Shown here piece by piece: positions 46,601 to 61,600 of a stretch of DNA of 64,000 nt (its first letter is position 1; every line of letters begins with the position of its first letter). A model generated the notes under the pieces. The model made no database searches. It had not been told where the DNA came from and saw nothing but the letters and a program-made list of their open reading frames with translations. A program made the translations under genes and the position numbers. This DNA comes from Emydura subglobosa (lineage: Eukaryota > Chordata > Testudines > Chelidae). The stretch spans positions 71,602,111-71,666,110 of the forward strand of contig ML679956.1 in assembly GCA_007922225.1 (NCBI GenBank), read 5' to 3'.

Positions 46601-49600
46601 CAGCGAAACTAGGGGCCAGATTTGCAAAAGGCACCTAGTGAGATTTTCAGAAGCATCTCTGGACACCTATTGATTTCAATGGGAGTTAGGCACCTTGGCA
46701 CTGTTGATCATTCCACAAAGCACGGAAATACATTTGAAAATCTGGACTTAAATGACTTGCCCGTTGTCACCAAGGAAGTTGTGGCAAAGGAGGAAACTGA
46801 CCGTAGGTCTCCTAAATCCCAAGCGGGCACCTTACCCACTGGGCCATCTTTCCTCATCTCCCAGGAGTAAATTTGTCCCTAACGTACTAACATCCCATTT
46901 TCCCCCGTTATACTCCATGGATCAGATTCTGATGCAGACACTTGGCAGAAAACCTACTCTCCATATGAGACGCACCGGGTGGAAGTTGCCACCTTGGTCC
47001 TGGCTCCCCACAATTCCCAAGGAGACTCTTCTCTGGGGCCCTCTGCAAGAGGAGCCACCGATGCATGCTCCAGGCCCCAGAAACGATGGGGGGCATGAAC
47101 CCCAGGGCTAAGGGCCCCTGAGTACGCACACCCATACCAGCAGAGATAGTCTGTGTGGGGCTGTTGCCAGCCAACTTAGGGGTAACCATTAACACTGCTT
47201 TGCTGCATGCAATTTTGGGAACTCATCTGAGTGGGGGAAGCATCTCTGCACCAAACAAGAATTCAGCCCTATATGTAGAAATTAATTTGCCCTTTGATGC
47301 ATGCACTTATTTAATCTCTAGGACCAACACTGCCTGCCTATGCACAGGGCACATTAACCCCTTACTGCCAGGTATGCCAGCTTCATACCAGCAGGCCCAG
47401 TGTGGAAAGGGGGTGGAAGGACTCGGAGCCTACTCTATGGTTTGGATACATAGATTTGTTGGGGGTAGGTTGCTCTTCACAAGCCAGAACAGTTCCAAGG
47501 ATCCTGACCCATCTGCTTACACCGGAACTCTGGCGGCAACCCCTCTAGGTAACCCAAACCTCTCTAACCAGAGACCCAACGCTGTTTTTGGAAAGGTAGA
47601 GGTGAGGCGCAGCTGAAGATGCAGGAGGAGAAAGCAGGGCAGGGAAACCCTAGTGCCTCCACCTTCTCCACACAAGGAACCACCTGCGGTTCTGAGGGGA
47701 ATCCGGCTGCTGCAAACTGCAGGAGCTTCATTGGGTGGAGAACACAGGGAAATGCTAGCATAGCCCCCTGCCTTCTCATTCCACATCTCTGAGCTACTCC
47801 AGAGGACCCCTTCCCCCATGTCACCAGGTCTCTATTGAGATGAGGTGCTGTGCGGCACATGTGCATACTACTGACTCCCTTCTGACATTACAAAAGGATT
47901 GCCAAGGATCATCCAGCCCTCTGACTACTACCCCATGCTGCCCATCCCCATGGACACTGATGATACCACAAGGTATGACCCTAAGCAGATCAGACATGAC
48001 TACAGGGCACAGAGTAAGGGTTCTGGAGTTGGGGCACAGATCATTGATCATTCCGGTCAAGAGTAGGGGCCCAGGCAGAGACAGACACATCCGGGAGGGG
48101 AACGGACGGCTGCGCGGATGGTGTCACCAGGAGGACTTCAGCTTCCTTGACCACTGGATGCTCTTCCAAGAAGGACTGCTGAGCGGAGATGGTGTCCACC
48201 TATCAAGGAAAGGGAAGAGCATCTTCAGATGCAGACTGGCTAACTTAGTGAGGCAGGCTTTAAACAAGGTTTGACAGGGCAGCAGACAAAACCCCACACG
48301 TAAGTCTAGAACGTGGACACAGGTGAAGGTTTGGAATCTGGGGAGGGGGGAACCATGGGCAATTATTGCAGGGACAAATGAGAGACAAGAGGGAATAAAG
48401 GGGAAATCTAACAAACATCTTTGATGTCTGTATACTAATGCAAGAAGTATGGGGAATAAAGAAGAACTAGAAATACTAGTGAATAATCACAATTACAACT
48501 AATTGGCATTACGGAGACTTCATCGGATAATTCACCTGACTGGGATATTGGCATAGAAGGGTACAGCTTGTCAGGAAGGACAGGCAGGAAAAAAAGGGAA
48601 GAGATGTTACCTTGTATATCAAAGATGTATACAGATGCATTGAGGTTCAGATAGTAGTGGGAGGCAGACCTGCTGAAAGTCTCCAAGTAAGGATAAAAAG
48701 GGATAAAAACCACAAGAGTGGTGTCATGGTAGGTGTCTACTATAGACCATCTAAGCAGGAAGAAGTGGGTAAGGCTTTTTAAACAACAAAGAAAACCATA
48801 CAAAGCACAGGATTTGATGGTGATGGGTGACAGTGGCTCATAAAATGGTAGCGTTCATGATTCTAAGGAATGGCAGGAGGAAAACAGCAGAATAAAGACC
48901 ATGGATTTCAAGAAGGCAGGCTTTAGCAAACTCAGGGAGGTGGTAGGTAAGATCCCGTGGGAAGCAAGTCAGAGGGAAAAAAAGAGTTCAGGAATGTTGG
49001 CAGTTTTTTAAAGAGACATTATTAAGGGCACAAGAGCAAACTATCGCAATGGGTAGGAAAGATACGAAGAATGGTAAAAGACCAACCTGACTTAACCAGG
49101 AGATCTTCAATGATCTGAAACTAAAAAAGTCACATATAAAGTGGAACTAGGTCAAATTTCTAAAGATGAATATTAAAAAAAGCATGTGGGGACAAAATTA
49201 GAAAGGCCATGGTAAAAAAACAAGATTAAGGTACCTAGGGACATAAAGGGCAACGAGAAAACATTCTACAAATATAGAAGGAAGAACAAGGACAGGGAAG
49301 GCCCATTACTCAATAAGGAGACAAAGACAAATAACAGAAAATGCAGCAATGGCCAAAGCATTAAATGCCATTTTTGTTTCAATTTTCAACAGAAAGGTTA
49401 GCAGTGATTGGATGACTATCATACTGAACATCAATGTAACTGGAGTAGGATCTGAGACTAAAATAGGGAAAGAACAAGTTAAGAATTACTTAGACATGTT
49501 AGATGGCTTCTAGTTGGCAGGGCCTGATGAAATATATCCAAGAATTCTTAAGGAACTGGCTGAAGAGATATCTGAGCCACTAGCAATTATCTTTGGGAAC

Positions 49601-52600
49601 TCATGGAGGACAGGAAAGCTCCCAGAGGACTGGAAAATGGCAAATCATCATAGCTATCTATAAAAAGGGGAATAATGACAACCCAGGGAATTATAGACCA
49701 GTCAGCTTAACTTCAGTACCCAGAAAGATAATGGGGCAAATAATCAAACAATTAATTTGTAAGCACCTAAAAGATAATAAGGAGATAAGTAACAATCAAC
49801 ATGGATTTATCAAGAACAAATCATGTCAAGCCAATCTAACATCCTTCTTTGACAAGGTGGATAGGGGAAAGCAGTAGATGTGATATATCTCAATGTTAGT
49901 AAGGATTTTGAGATTGTCTCACATTATCTTCTCATAAACAAACTAGGGAATATAGCCTAGGTGAACCTACTAGAAAGTGGGTGCACAACTGGTTGGAAAA
50001 CTGTACTCAGGGAGTAATTATCAATGGTTTGCAGTAAATTCATAGAATCATAGAGTTGGAAGGGACCTCAGGAGGTCATCTAGTCCAACCCCCTGCTCAA
50101 AGCAGGACTAACCTCAACTAAATAATCCCAGCGAGGGTTTTGTCAAGCTGCATCTTAAAAACCTCTAAAGATGGGAGATTCCACCACTTCCCTAGGTAAA
50201 CCATTCCAGTGCTTCATCACCCTCCTAGTGAAAAACTTTTCCTAATGTCCAACCTAGACCTCCCTCACTGCAACTTGAGATCATTGCTCCTTGTTCTGTC
50301 ATTTGCCACCACTGAGAACAGCCTAGCTCCATCCTCCCTGAAACCCCCTTTCAGGTAGTTAAAGGCTGCTATCAAATCCGCCCTCTCGTTCTGTTCTTCT
50401 GCAGACTAAGCAAGCCTAGTTCCCTCAGCCTCTCCTCATAAATCTTGTGCTCCAGTCCCCTAATCATTTCTGTTGCCCTCTGCTGGACTCTCTCCAACTT
50501 CTCCACATCCTTTTTGTAGTGGGGGGTCTAAAACTGGACACAATACTCCAAATGAGGCCTCACCAATGCCGAATAGAGGGGAATAATCACTTCCCTCGAT
50601 CTCCTGGCAATGCTCCTACTAATGCAGCCCAATATGCTATAAACCTTCTTAGCAACCAGGGCACACTGCTGACTCATATCCAGCTTCTTATCCACTGTTA
50701 CCCCCAGGTCCTTTTCTGCAGAACTGCTGCCTAGCCAGCTGGTCCCTAGTCTGTAGCTGTGCATGGGATTCTTCCATCTTAAGTGCAGGAATATGCACTT
50801 GTTCTTGTTGAACCTCGTCAGATTTCTTTTGGCCCAATCCTCCAGTTTGTTTAGGTCCTTCTGTATCCTATCCCTACCTTCCAGGGTATCTAAAGATGGA
50901 AGAGAATATTGAATCAGGACCCAAGGGATCTGTCCTGGGTCCAGTTCTATTCAGTATCTTCATAAGTAATTTGGATAATGGCATAGAGACTACACTTATA
51001 AAGCTTGTAGATGATACCAAGATGGGAGAGGTTACAAGTGCGTTGAAGGATAGGATTAGAATTCAAAAGGATCTTGAAAAACTGGAGAAATGGTCTGAAA
51101 TAAATAGGATAAAATCTAATAAGGACAAATGAAAAGTACTCCACTTAGAAAGGAATAATCAATTGCACAAATACAAAATGAGAAGTGACTGCCTAGGAAT
51201 GAGTACTGGAGAGAAGTATCTGGAGATTACACTGGATCACAAACTAAATGAGTCAACAATATAACACTGTTGCAAAAAAATGCAAACATCATTCTGGAAT
51301 GTATTAGCAGAAATTTTGTAAGCAAAACATAAGATGTAATTCTTTCCACTCTACTCAGCACTGACAAGGCCTCAGCTGGAGTACTGTGTCCAGTTCTGGG
51401 CGCACCATTTCAGGAAATATGTGATTAGAGAAATTAGAGAAAGTCCAGAGGAGACCAACAAAAATGATGAAAGGTCAAGAAAACATGACCTATAAGGAAA
51501 GATTAGAAAAAATAGGTTTGTTTACACTATAAAGGAGAAAACTGAGGGGGGACATGATAATGGTCTTCAAGTACATAATAGGTTGTGCATGTGCAGGACC
51601 CACGGATCTTGAAAGGTGTGTGTGTGGGGGGGGGGGGGGGGGGGGGGGCGGGAGATAACACCACAGCAGTGTAGATACATCTGCAGCTTTTGCTTCTGTT
51701 GTTCTGGCAAGGCTGGTGCCACTTTGAGTTGGTGTGTCCTGGTCTTCGTGGAGCCTGCTTCTGATGATGAGCTTGTGGGGTTGTTTGAAGGCCAGAAGAA
51801 GGGGTTCAGGAAAGAAATCTTTTTCCCAGATGCTTTTCTCTTTAAAAGCTTTTTACCAGATGGATTCCGGTGTGGTGTGGTAGGTGACAACTAGGGTGTG
51901 CTGTCAGAGGGAGTTTTATTTCTGTATTGAAGCAGGCTTTTCAACAGCCACCACCCGTCCATTAAACCCTCTCTGGAACACACCCGTACTAGCACCAACT
52001 TCCTGGATACCACAATCAGCTTCAACAGTGAAACCCTACAGACAACCATATACAAGAAACCCACGGCTCATCACACCTACCTTCCTAGATCCAGTAACCA
52101 CCCCAAACACACCAAGAAATCTGTTATCTACAGCCAGGCACTCTGATATGCTCAGAGGAGAAAATCCGGGATATAAACCTTAACACACCCAAAACCGCCT
52201 TCACCAAACAAAGTTCCAGAGGGGTAGCCGTGTTAGTCTGTAAACAGCAAAAACAACGAGAGTCCAGTAGCACCTTAAAGACTAACTCATTTCTGCAGAC
52301 ATAAGCTTTTGTGGGCTGCAACTGTTGCATCTGACGAAGTGGGTTGCAGCCCACGAAAGCTTATGCCCGCAGAAATTCGTTAGTCTTTAAGGTGCTACAG
52401 GACTCTCATTGTTTTCATCAAACAAAGACACTCCACCGGAGAAGTAGATAACATCATGGAAGAGGCCACCCCAAATACCCTGAGAGAACTTGCTTGTATT
52501 TATTCCACCTTTTATTTAGCTGTGACACTCTTTCTTTCCCAGACCCAAAGGCTCTGTATAAGCTCAAAAGCCTGTCTCTCTCACAAACAGAAATGGTCTA

Positions 52601-55600
52601 ATAAAAGATATTCCCTCACCCACCTTGCCTCTAATATCCAGAGACCGACCTGGCTACATCACCACTGAGTCTCTAGGGTATCGGAACGTGGCCCACTGAA
52701 ATAAGTTACAACTCACCATGAGTAAGATGCTACATGCTGTTAGGGTGCCCCTGTGGGGCCCTAAATTAGCTAGAAAGAAAGGATCAGATTCTGCAGCCTT
52801 TCCTTGTGCACCACTCTCACTGTAGCCAACAACAACTGTGCACAGCGACTGCAGGATCATAACCCCAGTCTGGTTCAGACTGCAGGCAGATCCCCACATA
52901 AAGCAAATGTACTTGCTTACTGCACTAAGCATTTCGTGGTGCTGTCACCTATCAGGGAGAGTGGGGGGAGGGAGAAAAGGAAGAGCTCGCCTCAGGCAAT
53001 ATGAAGCTACCCCAAGACCTTAGAAGCAAAAGGTGGGAGAGCTAGAAAGGGGGAAGAAACCAAGATACATACAGTAGAAGAGTGTTATGTAATGGTTAGA
53101 ATAGATGAATGATCTAGGGCAAGTCACAAAAACTCTGTGCCTCAGTTTCCCCACCAGCCATATAGGGATAATAAAACTTCCTTACCCCTCAGGGATGGTG
53201 TGAGGATTAATGAATCGCTCTGAGGGCCCTGGATGAAAAGGACTAGAGACATATAGAGTACTGTTATTACTACTAGGGTAAACTGGATTCCAGTTTCATT
53301 GCTGTTTCACGTCCGTTCTGCATTTTGCTCTTCCCCAGCTGAAACTGACACCCCCTGTATTTCGCTGGCTGTGTTATAGGGTTAAAGAACTGGAGACACT
53401 TGGTGGTGATGCTACACAAGCTGAACAGAAGAGACAAAAAGGTGCGTGCGCAGTGAGGGTCAAACCCTGCTCGCCATGCCTTCTAGAGGCCAAAATTTGG
53501 CCCTTTGAGGGTGAGGTGCTAGAATCCTCTGTTCTCCAAAAGATCTGAATGCTAAATAAATCAAGTTTCCATTCAAGGGAGCCAATGCTCTCTAGCAATT
53601 ATAGCAGAGCATAGGAGCCTGGATTCCTGAGTTCTCTTCATCTTTCTCCTACTCACTCACTGTGTGGCCTTGGGTGAGTAACTCATCCTCTCTGCATCTG
53701 AGCTTCTTCATCTATAAAATGTGGAGACCAGCACTTATCCATTCTTGTGAAGTGCTTTGAGAGCCTCCAACGAAAGGCACTACTGAGTGCCAGATATTAT
53801 CAATGATTCTCATGGTTATTCATTCGGTGATTTCCGCTCAGTACAGTCCTGACCACTAGCCGTGGGTGGGTGTGGGAAATTAGTTACGCTACACCTTCCC
53901 AGCAATAGATCGCAAAATGCATCACAAATTCACACGCGGCATACAAGAATCACTTCATCCATCACTGAAATGCAGACGCTTCTGGGGTGTAACAAAAATA
54001 CAGTCCTCGTTTTTCACTGCTATGCTACTCAGTAGTTTAGCCCACCAGGGAAGAGGAACGCCATATTGTGACACACTGTATCTCAAAGCCGCACACTGTA
54101 AACTCCATATTCATCCTTTCTGTATGGTCTTAATAGTTCATACAAGCAAGCCATATAAGATATCTAATGAAAAGTCATAATCTGCTAAAACCCATTATGC
54201 TGTCAAAGTATGTGTATCATTCGTGTGTATCAAATTATAAGATTTTACTGTATAGTTGTTAAAAGAAATACGTTATAAGTTTAAAAGTTTCTTTTACAAG
54301 GGTGGTGGCCACGCCCAGGAGACTCTTAAAGGACTATTATCCTGCAAGGGAGTTGTACTTGTAATCAAAGGATCTGCCATTCAATGACTGTTGCGCAAGC
54401 ACCACACATGGAATTGCTCAACTCAAGTGACTCTGAGCTACTCCACACTTAAAACTTACAGTGGCACAGTTGTATACCGTCAGAGCGTTTGTGTAGCCAC
54501 GTTATGTCAACGGGATAGAACTCTCCCCCTGACATAAAACCACCTCAACAAGTGGCAGTAGCTATGTCACCTATGAGAGCGTCTCCCGTCGACATAGCAC
54601 TGTCCACACAAGCACTTATGCCGGCAAAATTTACGTCACTCAGGGTATGTTCACACCCCTGAGCAACAAAAGTTTTGCCGGCATAAGTACTTGTGTAGAC
54701 AAGGCCTCAGCAAAGCCCACCAGAACATGTCTAGACAAGTGTCTTCCAAGCACATGGACATGGATATAAAATAGGGGACAGTGGCTCCATGCTTTGGCTT
54801 TTCTCCTCCCCCACCTATGCTGGAAGCAAGAAGAACACTGGAAGACAGAGACTTCAGCTGGAGACTGGTCCCGGGCCATAGGAGATAGCCTGTATACTGA
54901 GAACTGGAACATCTAGCGGGGTGAGAAAACTGCTTCATCTAGTTACTGCCTAGTATTAAAGGTTTAAGATTTAGATTGTGAGTGTATCTTTGTTTGCTTT
55001 GGTACCTATTTCTGATCTCTTACCAGGCCTCTGACCAGGGCAGGACAGGGCAACTTCAGGGTGCAAAGCATTGTGAAGAATAGCCCAGGCTGGAGATTGA
55101 AGGGAGCAGAGCAGTTACCCAGGTCGCTCCCAGGGGAACCCATCACACTTATATATCCTGAAACTGCAGCAGGAATCTATGCAGACTGTAGTTATTCAAA
55201 CTGGAATTTGTCCAGGACAATACAGCTAACACTGCTGCTTTTTCAAAAAGCACCAGTGCTTTTAGTGTCATTTGCTGGCCAGCAGGACTTGGGTTTTAAG
55301 GCTCATCTGAAAGTGGGTGCGTCCAGGACACTGGGTCGGCAATGACATAGGACAAACTGAATCACCACCACCATTTTGTACAGAGTTCCCATCCAAGCAC
55401 TGACCCAGCCCGGCCGCACAGTGCAAGGTGCTGTGACTGTTACAAGCCTGAAGTGAGCCCTGGAAATTTCAGGCTGCAGTCAAGCTTGTTTCTACTTTGG
55501 CTTCAAGCTTCCTGTAAGTCACTGTGAAGCCGAAGGCATTCTGGGGGCCAGCCCCAAGCAAGCGCAAAAGTGCAACTTTAGGTAGGAGGTGCCCTTTTCA

Positions 55601-58600
55601 TCTGCAGATGGCAGGCCTGGACGCAATGGTTAGCTTCGTCAGATAGCCCCAGCCACGTTCTGCCTGGCTAGCATGCTGCTGCCTACCTGCCAGATACATG
55701 AGGCTGGGGCGGGTGGGGAAGGAAGGATGACATCAGAGCTCACTTTTCTTTTTTTATACGTCCATCCCATGCCATTACCTTCTGGGGCCAAAACCAATGC
55801 AGATTAGATCTGCAACGCCCCGCCTCAGGTTTCATAACTCAGCTCGGGGAGAACAAAACCCGACAGGAGACACTGCGACCGAAGTGAAAGATCAACAGCA
55901 CTGCGCTCTTATCAACACCTCTGGAAGGGCGGGTGGCTGTCTAAGAGCAGCCTACCAGGAAAGGCCTGGGGGATGGGGGAGGCACGGGCAGTTTTCATGA
56001 CTCTTTGGTGGTATCTGGGAGTTGGCTTTTAGTCAGCGCCTTGGTGCGAGGATACCAAGGATTCGATAGAATGAAGGCCAAGGTGGAGAAGCCGGAAGCT
56101 GATGATACTGCCTACAGGGCTGCCACATACTGAGTAACTCCTCAGGGCCAGAGGTCCCCCTGCAGCACCCTTCCCTCTATCTCCCTCTTCAGGGCCTCTC
56201 ATGAGCTCAGCAGTCTCTCTTCTGAGTAGTGCCACCCTCCACGCAGGGCTGGTTTAATGACCACAAACCGTCCCACACAGTCCTTAACATCCCAGAAATT
56301 AAACTCAGCATTGCAACCCTTCTGCCACCCACAGAGAGAATCACAAACCACTTCAATCCAACCACTTCCAACCAGTCCGATTGCACACTGACTTCGGTCT
56401 TACCAGCAGGTACTCAAACCACTCTGCCCCCATCCTCCAGTCCAGCCCTAGGTCCTTGGTGAGAAAGCTGGCAACGTTCTGGCGCCCTCGGTTGGACATA
56501 AAGCCCGTCGCTGCTAGCTCTCTCATGTTGGCGTCTACAAAAGGAACCCCTGTTCTTCCTTCTGCCGGGACAAGAGACACAGAGCTGGGATGGAGCATCT
56601 TTATTCTTTCAATTGTTATCAATATGCAGCTGTGTATATATGGATATCCAAGTGACTAGGATCCAAACCCATGTGTAACATGATGGATAGAACCCTCCCG
56701 TATGGAACAGCCCCATAGAATTTAATAGGGATGACACCAGTAGGGTTCTATGGAAATTAAATAGGGCTCTGTAGAAAGGATCCTTGGTATGGAAACTCAT
56801 TATGATGGAGAAAGTGACAGGTAATCTTATACCAGGGTCAATGAGATCTTTTCGTGTATAGTCACCATGTTTTGAATTTGGGCAAAATAAAGAGGAGATT
56901 TACCAAACACAGATGGGTCTTTTAAAGATAGTGGTATGAAGGAACATATAAGGCAGCTTGTTGTATCTTTGTAGGCTAAGTCAGATGGTGTTAGTAGGAG
57001 AGATCTATGGAAACTCTTTTATAGTAATGGATACGATTTATTATGAATTTATTATGTTAATATTAAGAAGGACACACGTCGGTATAAGTTCATGAATTCA
57101 TAGATTTTATGCCCTGAAAGGATGACTGATCAATTTGAATTATTATATTTTCTATTCATATATGGTAATAACAAAAAACAAGTTTTAACTGAAAGAAAAG
57201 AAAGGATCCTAAAGACCTATAGAATGTAATGGAGGATTAGATCTATTCTATGGGTTTTTTTCACTTTTCTATAGTAATCTACAGCTGGCCTAGAACTCTG
57301 TAATATTACTCTACAGGGAGGATTAAAAACGTAGAGAGGTTATCATTGTCTATGAAATTCTACAGGACTTTTCCATAAGGGCATAACCTGCAGCTCTGAT
57401 ATGAAAGGCCTCTGCTACAGGAGCTGAAGGCGAATCGAGGAGTCATATCATCCCCCAACTCAGAGGTGAAGAAAGAAAAGGAAATCCTGATACAATGGCC
57501 TGTGACTAGCATATTCTCCCTCAAGCCTGCTGAACACCGTCCCCACAGACATCACGCTGCTGGGCAGGGGTGATCAGGGAGAGAAGCCGCTCTGTGCAGC
57601 AGCATCCCCATGGCTGACTCAGGTTTGGATAACTCCTGGAGTAGCTTTTCCTTCCCTTACACTCCCCCAGTCACAATCAGCAGGTGCAGGCTGACGTCTG
57701 GGGGAGGAAGCAGAGAGGACCATCGGGGCCTAAACATTTCCTCTGCAGTTTGACTTGCTCACTGAAATGCATTGCATTTCCCTGTGCATGTACCTCCAAG
57801 GGCAGAACTTGGCCTTTAACATCTAGTAACTTTGGGCCTGATCCTGGGAGGCGCTCAGTGGCTGCAGAGCACTGCTCGGTATCCTCCACTCGCACTGAAG
57901 CCAAGACAGGGCTCTTTATTGCTAACCAAAGCCTAAGTTACAGAGCCTGAGTCAGTTCTCCATTACACCAGCATAAATCTGGGCTGACTTCCCTCAGGAC
58001 TGACTTCCCCCAGTAACCGAGATCAGACCCTGGCCCACAGTTTCGACTGACCTTTCCAAGCGTCAAAGAGCTTGGGATCTTTCTTCCAGGGCACCGCTTT
58101 ATCCTGAAGTCCTAGTGGGGAAATAAACGAAGTGTCAGGGAACACCAGCACTGACATACGTAAATAATAAATAAAGCCACAATGACAACATGAGAAGCCT
58201 TAGTGGTGGCTAGAGTTTGGGGGTCAGGCCAGCTCTGCAGCTCTCCTGGTGATCTTAGGGTGATTAAAAATTAGAGTTGAAAGCAAAATTTCTGTTGTTA
58301 CACCCTCTGGGCCTGCTCCTGCTCCCTGGAAGCCAATGACATTGTTGGCCAGGGGGAGCTGGGTCAGGCCGTACATTATTTCAATGGAAATTTAAAAAAA
58401 AAAAAATCAGATTCCTTTTATACTCTTTACACTACAGAGTACAGCTATACTTTGTTCGCTATTTGCTTTTCTCTCGGCCTGGACAAAGAAAACACGTCAG
58501 TTAGTGCAGTTCCCTGCTTCTCTATGTGCCTGGCTAGCACGAGGATACAGTGCTGGAGGTACACAAATTGCAAGGGAACTTTACGCCCAAGCTAATCCTT

Positions 58601-61600
58601 TTCACTCCTCTTGATTTTTTTAAAATTTCACAATGACATCCTGTAGACTCTGTAAAACCATTTCTTTAAATTGAATGAAACCTAAACGTTGGGTTTAAAC
58701 GAACTGGCAGAGTCGCAAGATGTTCAGTGCAGGAAACTCTCTCTTACTATGTGTTTGTCCAGCCCCTACAGAATGGGATCTCCATTTCAGTTGGGACCTC
58801 CAGGTGACAGAACAATAATAATAATTTCACTAAGTGGAAGAAAAGTTCCGTTGCATATGTAAGGCCCGCGCTCCAAGCAATTTGATCATAAAAACCCCTC
58901 GGATGTCATCAATACTATTACAATGGCAACTTGAATGGGAATTGAAATTAACACACCTTCAAAACATGCTACTTAAACTCACCTTTCAATAAGAAAATCC
59001 TTGTCCCATACTTCAGGGCCACAAAGCGGAAGTAATCCCTCCACAGGAGTTCGAATATTACCCTAAAACACATCAGCCAGATCTTCATTTTTGCTTTTGA
59101 TCAATATAAATACTGGGTAAAATCCTGACCCCGCTTAAGTCAATAGGAGCTTTGCCATTGACTTCAAAAGTGCCAGGATTTCACCCAGTGTTACATGATG
59201 GCAGTCACTAATCACAGAATCATAGAGTTGGAAGGGACCTCAGGAGGTCATCTTGTCCATCCCCTGCTCAAAGCAGGACTAACCTCAGCTAAATAATCCC
59301 AGTGAGGGTTTTGTCAAGCTGCAGCTTAAAAACCTCTAAAGATGGAGATTCCACCATAACATATATAATAACATCCAGTTTTTATTTAAGTCAGGCAGCT
59401 TTGCAAACACGGTCATGTTACCAGTCCAGGCATAAAATCTATTGGCGTGATTTTATCATGAGGATAAAGACCTCACTGAGTTCAGTTTGTAGACCCCTTT
59501 CCATGCCAGGGCTTGAACAGAACTGCTTCCAATCTGCTCTCCTCTGGGGTTCAATTCTGCACTTCTGAGAGGCACTTAGGCCCTGACTTGGCAAAGCACG
59601 TACATATTCTTAAGCACCTTCCTAAGTGCTCTACTGAATGAGGAAGGACTGAAGCACTGACCTCAACAGCAGTTGAAGGCACTCAGCACCTTTCAGGAGT
59701 GCTCATTAACTAGAAGGATCAAGTCTTCAGTGTTTGCAGGTGCCTGACATGTAAAGTCAGTTGCGAGCCATGCACAAATAGCTGGTTTTATAAACCATGG
59801 CTTCTGGACACCTGAGACAAGCATCAACCCCTGGCTGGTCACGAATGTTCTGCTCATCTGTTTCTGCTCACAAGATTGCTCTGGAAGTCTGGCTCAGGTT
59901 ATAGGCCGGGAAACTGTGCCAAATGCTGAACAAAGTAACTACGGTCATGCAGTCGAGATAAAATAAACCTCACACTCACCATCACCAAAGAGCGTTACCT
60001 ATTTCAGTGACTGGGATCTGTTTAGCCTTTTCATCATTTCCTTTTACATACATTTGGAAATTTTATCATTACAGTATCTGTGCTACACATTTGTTGGGTA
60101 TCAAGAGACATGACTGGAAAAAACAGAAAAAAAATAGCACATTAGATTTGTAAATGTATTACTTTTTTTTTTTTTTTAAAGTTTTGACCAGCACAAAAAA
60201 AGCACAGGCTATTTTTAATCCAGATTTTGAATTCCAGCAAAGAAAAACAACCCTGAACATTTCTAACAATAAATTTTGTTGGCACTTTTTGGTTTTTTGA
60301 CCAGCCATCGAGCTGGCTAACATTTAAAAAAATAAATCACAAAAACAGTAAAAGATTTTTTCAAAACATCCACAGTATTTTTTTCTGTTTTCTCAACCAC
60401 GTCTAGCATTAGGCCCTTATCCTGCAAACATACGTGCATATACCTAACTTTACAACTGTGAACAATGCCACTGAAATCCATGGGACTAGTGGTAAAATAG
60501 TTAAGCAAGTGCATAAGTGTTTGCAGGATTGAGGCCATAGTTTGTAAGTTAAGGCTCTCAGATACTAGAGTGATAGGTCTGATAAAGAAGGCAGAACAGA
60601 CAGAGAGTCCATGGTTTTTTATAGTATTTCAAATATGGGGTCAAATCCTGCCCATGTTACTGACACAAGAAATCTCATTCGCTCCAGAAAGATCTTGTTT
60701 GTTAATTATTATTGTTTGGTCTTACGTTATTTGTACAGCATCTTTGTGGCAGGATGAAGGAATCACTTTATAAATACTATTTTTTATTATTAACCATTAT
60801 TTCCTAGTAATAATAGTAATTATTGATCATTTCTACTTACAAGACACCCAAGGTCTCTCGGCGCCCAATGCAATCTAACAAATCCAACTAACTGATATTA
60901 GAAACAGAAATGCAATGGGACTCAGAGGTAATCAGAGAGCAGGTGCAGCAAACGCTAATGTTAATTAAAAACAGTAATCATGAAATATTTCCTCTTATAG
61001 TCCTATTTACAAACTAGATGCAAGTGTACATTTCAAAGACAGAAAGCCACGCTGATCTGATTGTGTCCTACCAGTATGTATTCTGATTTGCAGTTCTCTC
61101 TTTTTCATACTTCCGGATCTGCTCATAAATATATCGGGGTGAAATACAGCCTAACGCCAGCCTGTAAACACAAGGAAAATGTTTAAAAAGCCAGAACATT
61201 ATAAGAGAATGAGATCTGTAGGTACATACAAAGAGAAAGGAAGGATTGTCTCGTGGTTAAGATGCTGAACTAGGACTCAGAAAACCTTTGTTTAGTTCCC
61301 AGTTCTGCCTCTGACTCCCTGAATGACCTTGGTCAAGTCATGCAATCTCTCTTTGACTCAGCTTTACAGTGGGTGTGATAATCCCTCCTTCACAGAGAGA
61401 AATTCATTCATCTCTATGATTCGACAGTGATGGGAGTCATCGAGTATTAGACGGATAACTTCAGAGAGGTAAATTTGAAAATTTTGGTCTAGGTGACTTG
61501 CCCAAATTAATCAGTGGTTTTATGATTTAACTAATGAACCAGTGACAAAACCGGAAATGGAATCCAGAATGTCAAATTCCCAGTCCTCTCATCTAGCCAT

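Noticed and set aside
51616..51894. Open frame with a poly-Gly start
   Set aside because: It begins in the G23 run and continues through antisense Penelope sequence.
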